Assembly: GCA_002696485.1 (NCBI GenBank)
Contig: NZTP01000069.1
Location: forward strand, 1 to 52,807
Origin: Altibacter sp.
GTDB lineage: Bacteria > Bacteroidota > Bacteroidia > Flavobacteriales > Flavobacteriaceae
DNA length: 52,807 nt
Reading direction: 5' to 3'
The translations under genes and the position numbers were made by a program. The notes under the pieces were generated by a model. It was not told the origin of the DNA. It did no database searches and saw only the letters and a list, made by a program, of their open reading frames with translations. Below are positions 1 through 8,132 of the stretch, one piece after another (position 1 is the stretch's first letter; each line of letters opens with the position of its first letter).

Positions 1-1809
1 ACTGGCGGGGTTGGTACCATGCGCCGAAGAAGGGATCAAACAAATATTGCGATGTGCCTCCCCGCGAGATTCGTGATACGCACGAATGACCATGAGTCCG
101 GCATATTCGCCTTGAGCCCCTGAGTTGGGTTGTAACGAGGTGCCGGCAAACCCTGTGATCTCGGTAAGTTGGTTCTCTAACTTCTTCAACATTTGCTGGT
201 ATCCTTCCGCTTGTTCCACCGGAACAAAAGGATGCATGTTTCCCCACTGAGGGTCACTTAGCGGAAGCATTTCGGCGGCAGCATTAAGCTTCATGGTACA
301 AGAGCCAAGAGAGATCATGCTATGGTTCAGTGATAGATCCTTTCGCTCTAGTTTTTTTATGTAGCGCATCAATTCGGTTTCACTGTGATACGTGTTGAAG
401 ACCTCATTCTGAAGAAAGAGGGTTTTTCGGTTTACTTCCTTCGGAATCTTATTCCCTGTCAACAACTCGGTTACTTTAAGGGTCTCTTTGTTGAACGCTT
501 CAGCAAATACCTGAATAATTCTATTTAGATCCTTAAGGGTCGTGGTCTCATTCACAGATATCGAGACAGTTTCGTTATCCGGATAATAGAAGTTCACTTC
601 TTTCCCTTCTGAAAGATATTCGATCTTAGTGGCATCTGTTTTAATAGCGATGGTGTCGAAATAGGTGTCGTTGGCCTGATAGAAGCCTAAACGCTCCAAT
701 GCATCGGCAAGCGTTGCAGCAGTATTGTGAACTTTACTTGCAATGTGTTCCAATCCCTTTGGTCCGTGATAAACAGCATACATTCCGGCCATAACTGCCA
801 ATAATACTTGAGCAGTACAAATATTGGACGTAGCCTTATCGCGTTTTATATGTTGTTCTCTTGTTTGAAGGGCCATACGTAACGCACGGTTGCCGTCTGT
901 ATCTTTGGTCACACCAATAATACGACCCGGAATACTGCGCTTGTATTCTTCTTTTGTAGCAAAATAAGCGGCATGAGGCCCTCCATAGCCCAATGGAATA
1001 CCAAAGCGTTGTGTGGTTCCTACTACTACATCGGCTCCAAAATGCCCCGGAGATTCCAGTTTCACTAAACTCAAGATATCTGCGGCAACAGCAACCTTAA
1101 TCTGCGCTTCTTTAGCTTTTGCTATAAAGTCTTTAAAATTATGTACACGGCCGGTTCTGCCCGGATATTGCAGGATGACACCGAAAAATTCTGAAGAAAA
1201 ATCGAAGTCTTCATGATTGCCCACAACAAGTTCTACACCTATAGGCGTTGCGCGTGTTTTCAACAGATCCAGGGTTTGCGGAAGAATCTCTTCTGAAACA
1301 AAGAACTTTGAGGCATTATTCTTCTTTTGCTCGCGTTCACGTACCGCAAACAACAAGGTCATTGCTTCGGCTGCAGCAGTAGCTTCGTCCAAAAGGGATG
1401 CATTGGCGAGTTCCATTCCTGTAAGGTCTGTGACCATGGTTTGAAAGTTTAGTAAAGCTTCCAATCGTCCCTGAGCGATCTCTGCCTGATAGGGCGTGTA
1501 CGCCGTATACCAACCCGGATTTTCAAGTATGTTCCTTTGAATGACGGGGGGGGTAATGGATTGATGATACCCTAATCCAATGTAGGTTTTGAATACTTTA
1601 TTCTTTGCCGCCAATTCGGTAATGTGCTCCAAATACTCATTTTCACTCATGGCAGTATCAAGCGTAAGCTCTTTTTGAAGCAATATCTCATTAGGAATGG
1701 TTTCCAAAATAAGTTGCTCGAGGCTTTCTGCACCAACGGTTTTTAGCATTTCAGGGAGGTCACTTCTTCTAGGACCAATATGTCTAAGGGCAAAAGAATC
1801 TGTATTCAT
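1..1809 (-). CDS. gcvP: Glycine dehydrogenase (decarboxylating), P-protein, partial
   Basis: P-protein of the glycine cleavage system: a PLP enzyme that decarboxylates glycine and passes the aminomethyl group to the lipoyl arm of H-protein in the cytoplasm. The product begins MNTDSFALRHIGPRRSDLPE, a typical P-protein start, and the reading frame stays open for 603 codons to the window edge. Family motifs are visible: TPPVIQRNILENPGWYTAYT near residue 90, and IPSSAHGTNPAS at the very end. Full-length enzymes have about 950 residues, so the PLP lysine lies outside the window. The N- and C-terminal halves are one polypeptide here, unlike the split gcvPA/gcvPB type. An in-frame run of eight G (1546-1553 on the plus strand) encodes the Thr-Pro-Pro stretch. 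A TAATTTTG -7 box lies 23 bp before the ATG. Confidence 0.95.
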   Translation of the reverse strand, partial: MNTDSFALRHIGPRRSDLPEMLKTVGAESLEQLILETIPNEILLQKELTLDTAMSENEYLEHITELAAKNKVFKTYIGLGYHQSITPPVIQRNILENPGWYTAYTPYQAEIAQGRLEALLNFQTMVTDLTGMELANASLLDEATAAAEAMTLLFAVREREQKKNNASKFFVSEEILPQTLDLLKTRATPIGVELVVGNHEDFDFSSEFFGVILQYPGRTGRVHNFKDFIAKAKEAQIKVAVAADILSLVKLESPGHFGADVVVGTTQRFGIPLGYGGPHAAYFATKEEYKRSIPGRIIGVTKDTDGNRALRMALQTREQHIKRDKATSNICTAQVLLAVMAGMYAVYHGPKGLEHIASKVHNTAATLADALERLGFYQANDTYFDTIAIKTDATKIEYLSEGKEVNFYYPDNETVSISVNETTTLKDLNRIIQVFAEAFNKETLKVTELLTGNKIPKEVNRKTLFLQNEVFNTYHSETELMRYIKKLERKDLSLNHSMISLGSCTMKLNAAAEMLPLSDPQWGNMHPFVPVEQAEGYQQMLKKLENQLTEITGFAGTSLQPNSGAQGEYAGLMVIRAYHESRGEAHRNICLIPSSAHGTNPAS

Positions 1810-1832
1810 TTGTTGCTATTAAATTTAAGGTG

Positions 1833-1840
1833 CAAAATTA
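1833..1840 (-). promoter_or_regulatory. Candidate -7 box of gcvP
   Basis: On the minus strand the sequence reads TAATTTTG, a full match to the Bacteroidota -7 consensus TAnnTTTG, 23 bp before the gcvP start. No clear TTG -33 element stands at the usual distance, so only the -7 half is supported. Confidence 0.45.
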
Positions 1841-1925
1841 CATATTTTAACGGATAAAAAAGGCTATTTTAACGTTGCGCACACATAACTTTTCAACCGT
1901 AAGGACAGGTTGCTAACACTTTGTC

Positions 1926-1933
1926 TATTTTTG
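1926..1933 (+). promoter_or_regulatory. Candidate -7 box of the UbiA-like gene
   Basis: TATTTTTG matches TAnnTTTG and ends only 4 bp before the ATG at 1938. If used, the transcript would start at or next to the start codon, making it leaderless or nearly so. The nearest upstream TTG (1910-1912) is only 13 bp away, too close for a standard -33 element. Confidence 0.4.
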
Positions 1934-1937
1934 TAGT

Positions 1938-2762
1938 ATGAAGGGTCTTCAGCGTGTTCTCGATTTCTATGTCCAAAGCAGTATTCACGTGGCTTTGGCC
2001 GTGCTCTCACTTGTATTGATCACACAGTTTGAGTTCAACCTAAATCTGCAATCTTCATTGTTGGGCTATGTTTTTTTTGGAACGATAACCGCTTATAATT
2101 TTGTAAAGTATGCCGCTATCGCCGGATTACATCATCGTCGGCTCACAGATTCATTAAAATCCATACAGATCTTCTCGCTGGGATGCTTCGTATTTTTACT
2201 GTATTTCGCATTTCAGCAGTCGTTTCAAGTGCTGGCAGTTTCTACTGTATTTGGTATCCTTACGCTCTTCTATGCCATTCCGTTGGTCAAGAAGAGAAAT
2301 TTGCGGAATTTTAGCGGACTTAAAATTTTTATCGTTGCCATTGTTTGGGCAGGTGTTACCATGGTCGTACCCGTGATTGCTTCCGAAGAAACGTTCAATC
2401 AAAATATAGGGATTAGTACACTACAACGTATCATCATTGTTATAGCACTTACGATTCCCTTTGAAATACGAGATCTTCCGTTTGATAAAAAAACGCTGGG
2501 AACCCTGCCGCAGCGATTGGGGGTGTTTGCAACAAAGACCTTGGGCAGTGTGCTTTTGGGAATCTCCTTTTTAATTGAATATTTTAAAGAAGAGATGTTC
2601 TTGCCTTATGCCATTTCCCTTATGGTTATTTGTATACTCATAGCTGTTTCCATCCTTTTTTCTGAAAAAAAACAATCCCCCTATTATGCTTCATTTTGGG
2701 TAGAAAGTATTCCTATCCTGTGGTATCTGCTACTATTACTAATCGCCCTAATCTTTTCTTAG
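1938..2762 (+). CDS. UbiA-like integral membrane protein
   Basis: A 274-residue, strongly hydrophobic protein with about eight predicted membrane segments. It resembles the UbiA prenyltransferase family, whose members attach isoprenoid chains to quinone, chlorophyll or other acceptors in the inner membrane. The second Asp-rich motif of that family is recognisable as EIRDLPFDKKTLGTLPQRLG (residues 176-195). The first motif (NDxxD-like) is not seen: the expected place reads TAYNFVKYAAIAGLHHRR. The protein may therefore be a divergent or inactive member. It stands alone, without menaquinone or carotenoid genes beside it. Its last 15 bp overlap the end of the converging anti-sigma-like gene. The family call is moderate; the substrate is unknown. 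Confidence 0.65.
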   Translation: MKGLQRVLDFYVQSSIHVALAVLSLVLITQFEFNLNLQSSLLGYVFFGTITAYNFVKYAAIAGLHHRRLTDSLKSIQIFSLGCFVFLLYFAFQQSFQVLAVSTVFGILTLFYAIPLVKKRNLRNFSGLKIFIVAIVWAGVTMVVPVIASEETFNQNIGISTLQRIIIVIALTIPFEIRDLPFDKKTLGTLPQRLGVFATKTLGSVLLGISFLIEYFKEEMFLPYAISLMVICILIAVSILFSEKKQSPYYASFWVESIPILWYLLLLLIALIFS

Positions 2763-2981
2763 GCGTTGTCGAATAGCTTCTTTTTCGGAAGCACTGAGCG
2801 TCTTAAGATTGGCCCGCTGAAAAAGTTGGGTGAGTTTTGTGTTTCTTATGGAATGTTCTCTGCAAATGCGACAATAGATATGGTGTACCTTCATTGAAAT
2901 CCGTTCCCAAAATCCTGCTTCTTTATATTGAGCTTTATCGCATATATGCGCAGCTTCGTTACATTTCATGTTTATTTTCAT
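2748..2981 (-). CDS. Small zinc-finger anti-sigma-like protein
   Basis: A 77-residue soluble protein encoded 4 bp after the ECF sigma gene. The segment HHIYCRIC (about residues 33-40) fits the H-x3-C-x2-C core of zinc-binding anti-sigma domains, and an upstream CNEAAHIC adds further possible ligands. There is no membrane segment, unlike most anti-sigma factors, so it may act as a free cytoplasmic partner of the sigma factor. The C-terminal half is charged and helical (QRANLKTLSASEKEAIRQRL). The ATG at 2981 follows directly from the sigma stop. An ATG at 2969 would give a 73-residue form beginning MKCNEAAH and is equally plausible. Function is inferred from the motif and the pairing. Confidence 0.65.
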   Translation of the reverse strand: MKINMKCNEAAHICDKAQYKEAGFWERISMKVHHIYCRICREHSIRNTKLTQLFQRANLKTLSASEKEAIRQRLRKD

Positions 2982-2985
2982 ACTA

Positions 2986-3537
2986 CTAAAACCAGTTTTT
3001 TTGCAGGCAATCGGCCATGGCAGTTCGTGCTCTGTGAATAATCACCCAAAGGTTAGACGGTGTGATCTCAAATTCATTACAAATTGCCTCTGTGTCGAAG
3101 CCGTCCATAGTCTTCCTCTTGAAGATGGTCGCTTGCCTGTCGTTGAGTCCTTCCAAACAATTTAAGATGGCAAGCCCGAGCTCTTCGTTCTCCATTCTGT
3201 CTTCGGCAGTCTTATAAGAAGGATCCTGTACGCGTTCTTCAAGCCAATCGCCCTCCGCATCCTCGTCGGTATAGGTCATGCGTACCTCTGCTTTGCCTTT
3301 TCGGCTATTGGACTTACGGTAGTGATCTATAATTTTTCGCTTTAAGATGGAGATGAGCCACGTGCGTTCGCTGGCCTCCCCTTTAAAGTTCTTTTTAGAT
3401 TTTAGACCGGCGAGAAACGTTTCAGAAATAAGATCTTGAGCCATTTCATGATCATTCACACGAACTATAGTGTAATTATAGAGATAATCCGAATAACGGT
3501 CAACCCATAGGTTTGGATCTAATTCGACTGAAGACAT
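2986..3537 (-). CDS. ECF-type RNA polymerase sigma factor
   Basis: A 183-residue sigma-70 family protein with only regions 2 and 4, the extracytoplasmic-function layout. Region 2 covers about residues 15-75 (YLYNYTIVRVNDHEMAQDLI and TWLISILKRKIIDHYRK). Region 4 covers about 128-178 (LNDRQATIFKRKTMDGFDTE and a helix-turn-helix ending WVIIHRARTAMADCL). Between them is an acidic linker, TDEDAEGDW. The next gene, 4 bp downstream, encodes a zinc-finger anti-sigma-like protein, so the two form a probable regulator pair. The SusC proteins of this window lack the N-terminal STN signalling domain, so this sigma factor is unlikely to be their trans-envelope partner. Its regulon and inducing signal cannot be read here. 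Confidence 0.9.
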   Translation of the reverse strand: MSSVELDPNLWVDRYSDYLYNYTIVRVNDHEMAQDLISETFLAGLKSKKNFKGEASERTWLISILKRKIIDHYRKSNSRKGKAEVRMTYTDEDAEGDWLEERVQDPSYKTAEDRMENEELGLAILNCLEGLNDRQATIFKRKTMDGFDTEAICNEFEITPSNLWVIIHRARTAMADCLQKNWF

Positions 3538-3557
3538 ATCGTAGGCAACTGTTTTCC

Positions 3558-3565
3558 CAAAAATA
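3558..3565 (-). promoter_or_regulatory. Candidate -7 box of the ECF sigma gene
   Basis: The minus strand reads TATTTTTG, a match to TAnnTTTG, 20 bp before the sigma ATG at 3537. No TTG is found at the standard -33 distance, where the terminator-like hairpin of the upstream gene sits. Confidence 0.4.
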
Positions 3566-3569
3566 GAAA

Positions 3570-3592
3570 AGTTTCAGTAAGTAATTGAAACT
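3570..3592 (-). terminator. Possible weak terminator after the M3 peptidase gene
   Basis: AGTTTCA and TGAAACT form a 7-bp stem with a 9-nt loop, beginning 2 bp after the peptidase stop codon. On the minus strand it is followed by TTTTCTATTTTT. The stem is short and AT-rich, so termination would be partial. It sits against the -7 box of the sigma gene. Confidence 0.4.
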
Positions 3593-3593
3593 A

Positions 3594-5615
3594 TTAACGT
3601 TCTATTAATCCGGCACGCTTTAATAGGGCTTCAGGATCGGGTTTTTGTCCTCTGAATTTAACATATAAATCCATGGGGTCTTGCGTGCCTCCTTGGGAAA
3701 GGATGAATTTTTTAAATTTATTTGCAATCGTTTTGCTGAAAATTCCTTCTTGCTGAAAATAAGCGAAGGCATCGGCATCCAATACTTCGGCCCACTTATA
3801 ACTATAATATCCGGCAGCATACCCACCCTGAAAAATATGAGAAAAGGAGGTGCTCATACAATTCTCGGGAACGTCGGGATATAATTTTGTAAGGGCGAAA
3901 GCACCTTTTTCAAATGCTTTCACATCTTTAATGTGAGAAGGATCACTGCCATGCCAAGCCATATCCAGCATGCCAAAGCTCAATTGACGAAGCGTCTGCA
4001 TTCCTTCGTGAAACGTAGCCGATTCTTTTATCTTTTCCACGTATTTCATTGGGATCACTTCTCCGGTTTCGTAATGGGTAGCGAACAGCTCCAGCGTTTC
4101 TTTTTCGTAGCACCAGTTCTCTAGAATCTGACTAGGTAATTCTACAAAATCCCAGTATACACTCGTACCGGACAATCCCCTATATTTAGTGTTTGCCAGC
4201 ATGCCATGAAGCGCGTGGCCAAACTCATGAAAGAGGGTTGTTACCTCGTTGAACGTTAGAATGGAAGGCTTGGTGGAAGTAGGTTTTGTGAAATTACAAA
4301 CGATCGAAACATGGGGTCGCTCGTTTACCCCATCACGTATTTCTTGCGATTTGTAAGAAGTCATCCAGGCGCCTCCTCGTTTTCCCGGTCTGGGATGGAA
4401 ATCGGCGTAGAAGATAGCAACCAACTCATTGTCTGCGTCTGTAACGCGATAGGTCTTCACGTCCGGATGGTACGTGTCGATATCAGCTACAGGATTAAAT
4501 TGTAGATCGTATAAACGTTCTGCCACAGTAAACACGCCGGTAATAACATTCTTTAATTCAAAATAGGGCTTTAACTTTTCATCGTCGAGATCGAAGCGTT
4601 CTTGTTTCAGTTTTTCGGCATAATAGGCGCCATCCCATTTTTGTAATTTTTCAATTCCGTCTCGTTTTTTTGCAAATGCTTCCAATTCATGAAACTCTTT
4701 TAAAGCGGCCGGTTTCGCTTTTTCTAACAGTTCTATAAGGAAAGAGTGTACCTTTTTGGGTGTCTCTGCCATACGTTCTTCCAAAACAAAATGGGCATGT
4801 GACCTGTATCCCAGAAGTTGTGCACGTCGATGACGTAAATTTACAATACGCAACACGTTCTCTTGGTTGTCCAAGGCATCGTGATGAAAACCTTTGGCGC
4901 CAAAGGCAATAGCCAGTTCTTTTCGAAGTTCTCGCTTATCAGCATACATCATGAACGGAATATAACTGGGGTAATCCAATGTAAAGATCCAGCCGTCAAC
5001 ACCTTTTTCGGAAGCCTCTTGCGCTGCTGCCTCCTTAGCTCCTTCCGGCAGTCCGGCAAGGTCCTCTTCATTCGTGATTACCAGTTGAAATTTATTGGTC
5101 TCGGCCAAGACGTTCTCTCCAAAGGTAAGTTTCAGCTTCGAAAGATCGGCATCAATCTTTCGAAGTGTTTCTTTATCTTTTTCTGAAAGGTTGGCGCCAT
5201 TTCGGGAAAAACTTTTGTACTGTTTATCCAAAAGCATGTGTTGTTCTGTATTCAGCCCTAGCGAATCTTTCACTTCATATACGGCCTTCACCCTCTCAAA
5301 TAAAGGTTTATTCAGTAAGAGATCGTTATTAAAGTTAGAAAGAAGGGGTGACACTTCTTGCGCGATCTTTTGAATGTGGTCGTTGGTTTCTGCGCTATTC
5401 AGATTAAAAAAAATACTGGTTACCCTGTCCAACTGTAACCCTGTATTCTCAAGTGCTTCCACCGTATTCTTGAAAGTAGGCGGAAGCGTACTTGTTGCGA
5501 TAGCGTCAATCTCAGATTTGGTTTTGTTGATCAGCTCTTGAATGGCAGGAAGGAAATGTTCATTCTTGATCTTTGAAAAAGGCGCTGTATCGAAAGGGTG
5601 TAGCAGGGGATTCAT
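3594..5615 (-). CDS. M3 family zinc metallopeptidase (oligopeptidase / dipeptidyl carboxypeptidase)
   Basis: A 673-residue thimet-oligopeptidase-like enzyme that degrades short peptides. The zinc-binding signature HEFGH lies at residues 463-467 within TLFHEFGHALHGMLA. The start MNPLLHPFDTAPFSKIKNEHF and the end DPMDLYVKFRGQKPDPEALL are typical of the Dcp/oligopeptidase A group. Length fits the cytoplasmic type, and no signal peptide is present. M3 enzymes recycle signal peptides and proteasome-like breakdown products. Oligopeptidase A and Dcp cannot be told apart from this sequence alone. The gene lies 56 bp downstream of purE but has no functional link to purine synthesis. Confidence 0.9.
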   Translation of the reverse strand: MNPLLHPFDTAPFSKIKNEHFLPAIQELINKTKSEIDAIATSTLPPTFKNTVEALENTGLQLDRVTSIFFNLNSAETNDHIQKIAQEVSPLLSNFNNDLLLNKPLFERVKAVYEVKDSLGLNTEQHMLLDKQYKSFSRNGANLSEKDKETLRKIDADLSKLKLTFGENVLAETNKFQLVITNEEDLAGLPEGAKEAAAQEASEKGVDGWIFTLDYPSYIPFMMYADKRELRKELAIAFGAKGFHHDALDNQENVLRIVNLRHRRAQLLGYRSHAHFVLEERMAETPKKVHSFLIELLEKAKPAALKEFHELEAFAKKRDGIEKLQKWDGAYYAEKLKQERFDLDDEKLKPYFELKNVITGVFTVAERLYDLQFNPVADIDTYHPDVKTYRVTDADNELVAIFYADFHPRPGKRGGAWMTSYKSQEIRDGVNERPHVSIVCNFTKPTSTKPSILTFNEVTTLFHEFGHALHGMLANTKYRGLSGTSVYWDFVELPSQILENWCYEKETLELFATHYETGEVIPMKYVEKIKESATFHEGMQTLRQLSFGMLDMAWHGSDPSHIKDVKAFEKGAFALTKLYPDVPENCMSTSFSHIFQGGYAAGYYSYKWAEVLDADAFAYFQQEGIFSKTIANKFKKFILSQGGTQDPMDLYVKFRGQKPDPEALLKRAGLIER

Positions 5616-5671
5616 GTAAAATGGGATGCGTTAAATTAATTTTTAAAAAATAGGCTTTCTAATAAGGAACT

Positions 5672-6157
5672 TTAAGGGTTTATCTTTTTTGCACCTTCCT
5701 CTACTTTTATCTTTAAACCTTCTTTGTAGGCAAGGACCTTGTCGAGCATACAGCTATCACCTGCTGCTAGGATCTGTGCAGCAAGTATACCGGCATTCTT
5801 TGCGCCGTTTAGGGCAACTGTCGCAACCGGAACCCCTCCCGGCATTTGAAGGATGGACAAAATAGAGTCCCAGCCATCTATGGAATTGCTCGATTTAACC
5901 GGAACACCAATAACAGGTAATGGTGAAAGGGATGCGATCATCCCCGGAAGATGGGCTGCGCCCCCTGCGCCTGCAATAATCACGGCGATATCACGAGTAT
6001 GGGCATTTTTACCATAATCGAAGAGTTTGTCTGGAGTGCGGTGTGCCGAAACGATGTCGACCTCCACTTCCACATCGAATCCTTTAAGAATATCGATCGC
6101 TTCTTGCATGACCGGCAAGTCACTGGTACTTCCCATGATAATAGCTACTTTTTTCAT
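5672..6157 (-). CDS. purE: N5-carboxyaminoimidazole ribonucleotide mutase
   Basis: Cytoplasmic enzyme of de novo purine synthesis that converts N5-CAIR to CAIR. The 161-residue product begins KKVAIIMGSTSDLPVMQEA with the phosphate-binding GSTSDLP, and carries the class I signature SAHRTPD (residues 37-43). The downstream AGAGGAAHLPGM and GVPV motifs are intact. It follows purK by 7 bp on the same strand, so the two successive enzymes are translated from one transcript. The order purK-purE is the reverse of the common purEK arrangement. Class I PurE works with PurK, which is consistent with the neighbour. Confidence 0.96.
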   Translation of the reverse strand: MKKVAIIMGSTSDLPVMQEAIDILKGFDVEVEVDIVSAHRTPDKLFDYGKNAHTRDIAVIIAGAGGAAHLPGMIASLSPLPVIGVPVKSSNSIDGWDSILSILQMPGGVPVATVALNGAKNAGILAAQILAAGDSCMLDKVLAYKEGLKIKVEEGAKKINP

Positions 6158-6164
6158 AACTCTA

Positions 6165-7322
6165 TTATTTACTAATTACCTGTATGGTTTTCTTAACTTC
6201 CTCTGCGATCTGTCTCGCTTTATTAAGGTCTTCATCAACGATGGTGACATGACCCATCTTTCGAAACGGACGCGTTTCTTTTTTACCATAGATATGCGGT
6301 GTTACCCCTTCCATAGCCAAAATGGAATCAATATGTTGGTAGTGTACCTCACCGGTATGGCCTTCTGCGCCTACCAGATTCACCATCACGCCTCCAACCT
6401 TACTGTCCGTTCTCCCCAACGGAAGGTCCAAAATAGCGCGAAGATGCTGTTCAAACTGATTGGTATAACCGGATTCTATAGTATGATGTCCGCTGTTGTG
6501 AGGTCGAGGCGCGACCTCATTGACCAAGATATCGTCATCTTCAGTTTGGAACAATTCTACGGCTAACAATCCCACATGTTTGAAAGCTTCGGAAACACGG
6601 GTAGCGACCTCTCTTGCTTTGGCTGCTACAGCGGCATCGATACGGGCCGGACAGATCACATACTCTACCTGATTCGCTTCCGGATGGAATTCCATTTCGA
6701 CTACAGGATAGGTAGTTACCGCACCGGAAACATTGCGAGCCACGATCACGGCAAGTTCGTTCTTGAACGGCACTAATTTTTCAGCGATACACGCTGTATC
6801 GGGCAAGGGAATAATAGCTTCAGCGTTCCTAATGATACTTACGCCTTTTCCGTCATAGCCACCTGTGCAGCTTTTCCAAACGAATGGAAAATGTAGTTCC
6901 TTGCGAACGATGGCTTCGTTGAGACGATTCTTGCTGTCATAGACCACAAAAGGGGCAGTGGGGATGTTGTGACTTTTGTAAAATTGCTTCTGAATCCCTT
7001 TGTCCTGAATATTTTTGAGCGTTTCAGAAGAGGGAAATACTTTTTTTCCTTCTTTTTCCAACGCAGCTAAGGCATCAACATTCACATTTTCGATCTCAAA
7101 AGTGAGTACATCGGTCTTTTTTCCGAAGCGGTACACGGTATCATAGTCCATGAGATCGCCCTGTTCAAAATGATCGCAGGCTATACGGCAAGGGGCTTGC
7201 GCACTGGGATCAAGGACATGGGTTTTAATATCGAACTTGCGTGTTTCATAGAGCATCATTTTGCCCAATTGGCCGCCGCCAAGAATTCCTAAAGTGAAGT
7301 CTGAAGAAAAAAGGTCTGTCAT
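6165..7322 (-). CDS. purK: N5-carboxyaminoimidazole ribonucleotide synthase
   Basis: ATP-grasp enzyme that carboxylates AIR with bicarbonate to N5-CAIR, the substrate of PurE. The 385-residue product starts at the ATG at 7322 (MTDLFSSDFTLGILGGGQLG), where the GGGQLGKMM loop is typical of the PurK N-terminus. An open frame extends further upstream to 7637 but runs antisense through adk and has no family similarity, so it is rejected. ATP-grasp features include GGYDGKGVS and the metal-binding EVAPRPHNSGHHTIE. A TACCTTTG -7 box at 7338-7345 (minus) precedes it. The gene diverges from adk over a short shared control region. Confidence 0.95.
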   Translation of the reverse strand: MTDLFSSDFTLGILGGGQLGKMMLYETRKFDIKTHVLDPSAQAPCRIACDHFEQGDLMDYDTVYRFGKKTDVLTFEIENVNVDALAALEKEGKKVFPSSETLKNIQDKGIQKQFYKSHNIPTAPFVVYDSKNRLNEAIVRKELHFPFVWKSCTGGYDGKGVSIIRNAEAIIPLPDTACIAEKLVPFKNELAVIVARNVSGAVTTYPVVEMEFHPEANQVEYVICPARIDAAVAAKAREVATRVSEAFKHVGLLAVELFQTEDDDILVNEVAPRPHNSGHHTIESGYTNQFEQHLRAILDLPLGRTDSKVGGVMVNLVGAEGHTGEVHYQHIDSILAMEGVTPHIYGKKETRPFRKMGHVTIVDEDLNKARQIAEEVKKTIQVISK

Positions 7323-7337
7323 AAAGGTTTCTTTGCA

Positions 7338-7345
7338 CAAAGGTA
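7338..7345 (-). promoter_or_regulatory. Candidate -7 box of purK
   Basis: The minus strand reads TACCTTTG, a full TAnnTTTG match 15 bp before the purK ATG. The divergent adk box lies only 19 bp away, so the two promoters must overlap. No well-spaced TTG is visible. Confidence 0.5.
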
Positions 7346-7364
7346 CAATCTTCTTTGCAATTGT

Positions 7365-7372
7365 TATCTTTG
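7365..7372 (+). promoter_or_regulatory. Candidate -7 box of adk
   Basis: TATCTTTG matches TAnnTTTG. Initiation about 6 bp downstream, near 7378, would give a roughly 108-nt leader to the adk ATG at 7486 and would leave the in-frame ATG at 7384 almost without leader. The nearest upstream TTTG (7332-7335) is 29 bp away, longer than standard. Confidence 0.5.
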
Positions 7373-7485
7373 CACTTTTAATTATGTGGCGATTTTTATC
7401 ATCATTATTCAATAGGAAACCGAACCCTTCGGAAGAAATGCAAAAAATAAACTTTTCAGAAGGAAACGAAAGATCAAAATCAAAT

Positions 7486-8058
7486 ATGAAGAATATAGTA
7501 TTGTTTGGCCCACCGGGTGCCGGAAAAGGAACACAAGCCGAAATTTTAAAGGAGAAATACCAACTCGTACATATTTCTACGGGCGATGTGTTTCGATACA
7601 ATATTAAGAATGCCACCGAGCTGGGTACGTTGGCCAAATCTTATATGGACAAGGGGCATTTGGTGCCGGATACGGTCACCATCGATATGTTAAAGGCGGA
7701 AGTAGAAAAGAATCCACAAGCCAATGGTTTTATCTTTGACGGATTCCCGCGAACTGCGGCGCAGGCTGAAGCATTATCAAATTTGATGGATGCAATGGAC
7801 TCACAGATCAACGCCATGGTAGCTCTGGAGGTTGACGACGAGATCTTGGTGGGACGCCTGCTAGAAAGAGGAAAGGTAAGCGGAAGGGCAGACGATGCCA
7901 ATGAGGCCGTGATTCGCGAACGCATTGCAGAATACTATCGCAAGACCGATATTTTGAAAGAGTACTATCAAAACCAAAACAAATACCACGGTGTGGACGG
8001 TGTGGGTAGTATTGAAGATATTACCAATCGCTTAAGCGCGGTAATTGACAAGCTATAA
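7486..8058 (+). CDS. adk: Adenylate kinase
   Basis: Phosphotransferase that interconverts ATP + AMP and two ADP in the cytoplasm. From the ATG at 7486 the product has 190 residues and starts directly with the P-loop (MKNIVLFGPPGAGKGTQAEI). AMP-site motifs STGDVFR and DGFPRTAAQA are present. The LID is the short kind without zinc cysteines (GKVSGRADDANE). The frame is open further upstream, with in-frame ATGs at 7384 and 7438 that would add 34 or 16 residues (MWRFLSSLFNRKPNP...), unlike any adenylate kinase domain. I chose 7486 because family length and P-loop position fit. The gene diverges from purK and is probably co-transcribed with obg, 74 bp downstream. Confidence 0.92.
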   Translation: MKNIVLFGPPGAGKGTQAEILKEKYQLVHISTGDVFRYNIKNATELGTLAKSYMDKGHLVPDTVTIDMLKAEVEKNPQANGFIFDGFPRTAAQAEALSNLMDAMDSQINAMVALEVDDEILVGRLLERGKVSGRADDANEAVIRERIAEYYRKTDILKEYYQNQNKYHGVDGVGSIEDITNRLSAVIDKL

Positions 8059-8132
8059 ACCGAAAAAGTGTAAGAAGTAAAAGTTGAAAACTTAGAACTT
8101 TATATTCATACCATTTTTATTGTACCAAAAAT

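Noticed and set aside
6027-6566. 179-codon plus-strand frame across purE and purK
   Set aside because: It lies antisense to two well-supported genes and has no domain features.
7323-7637. N-terminal extension of purK
   Set aside because: It runs antisense through adk, and the PurK family start (GILGGGQLG) fits the ATG at 7322.
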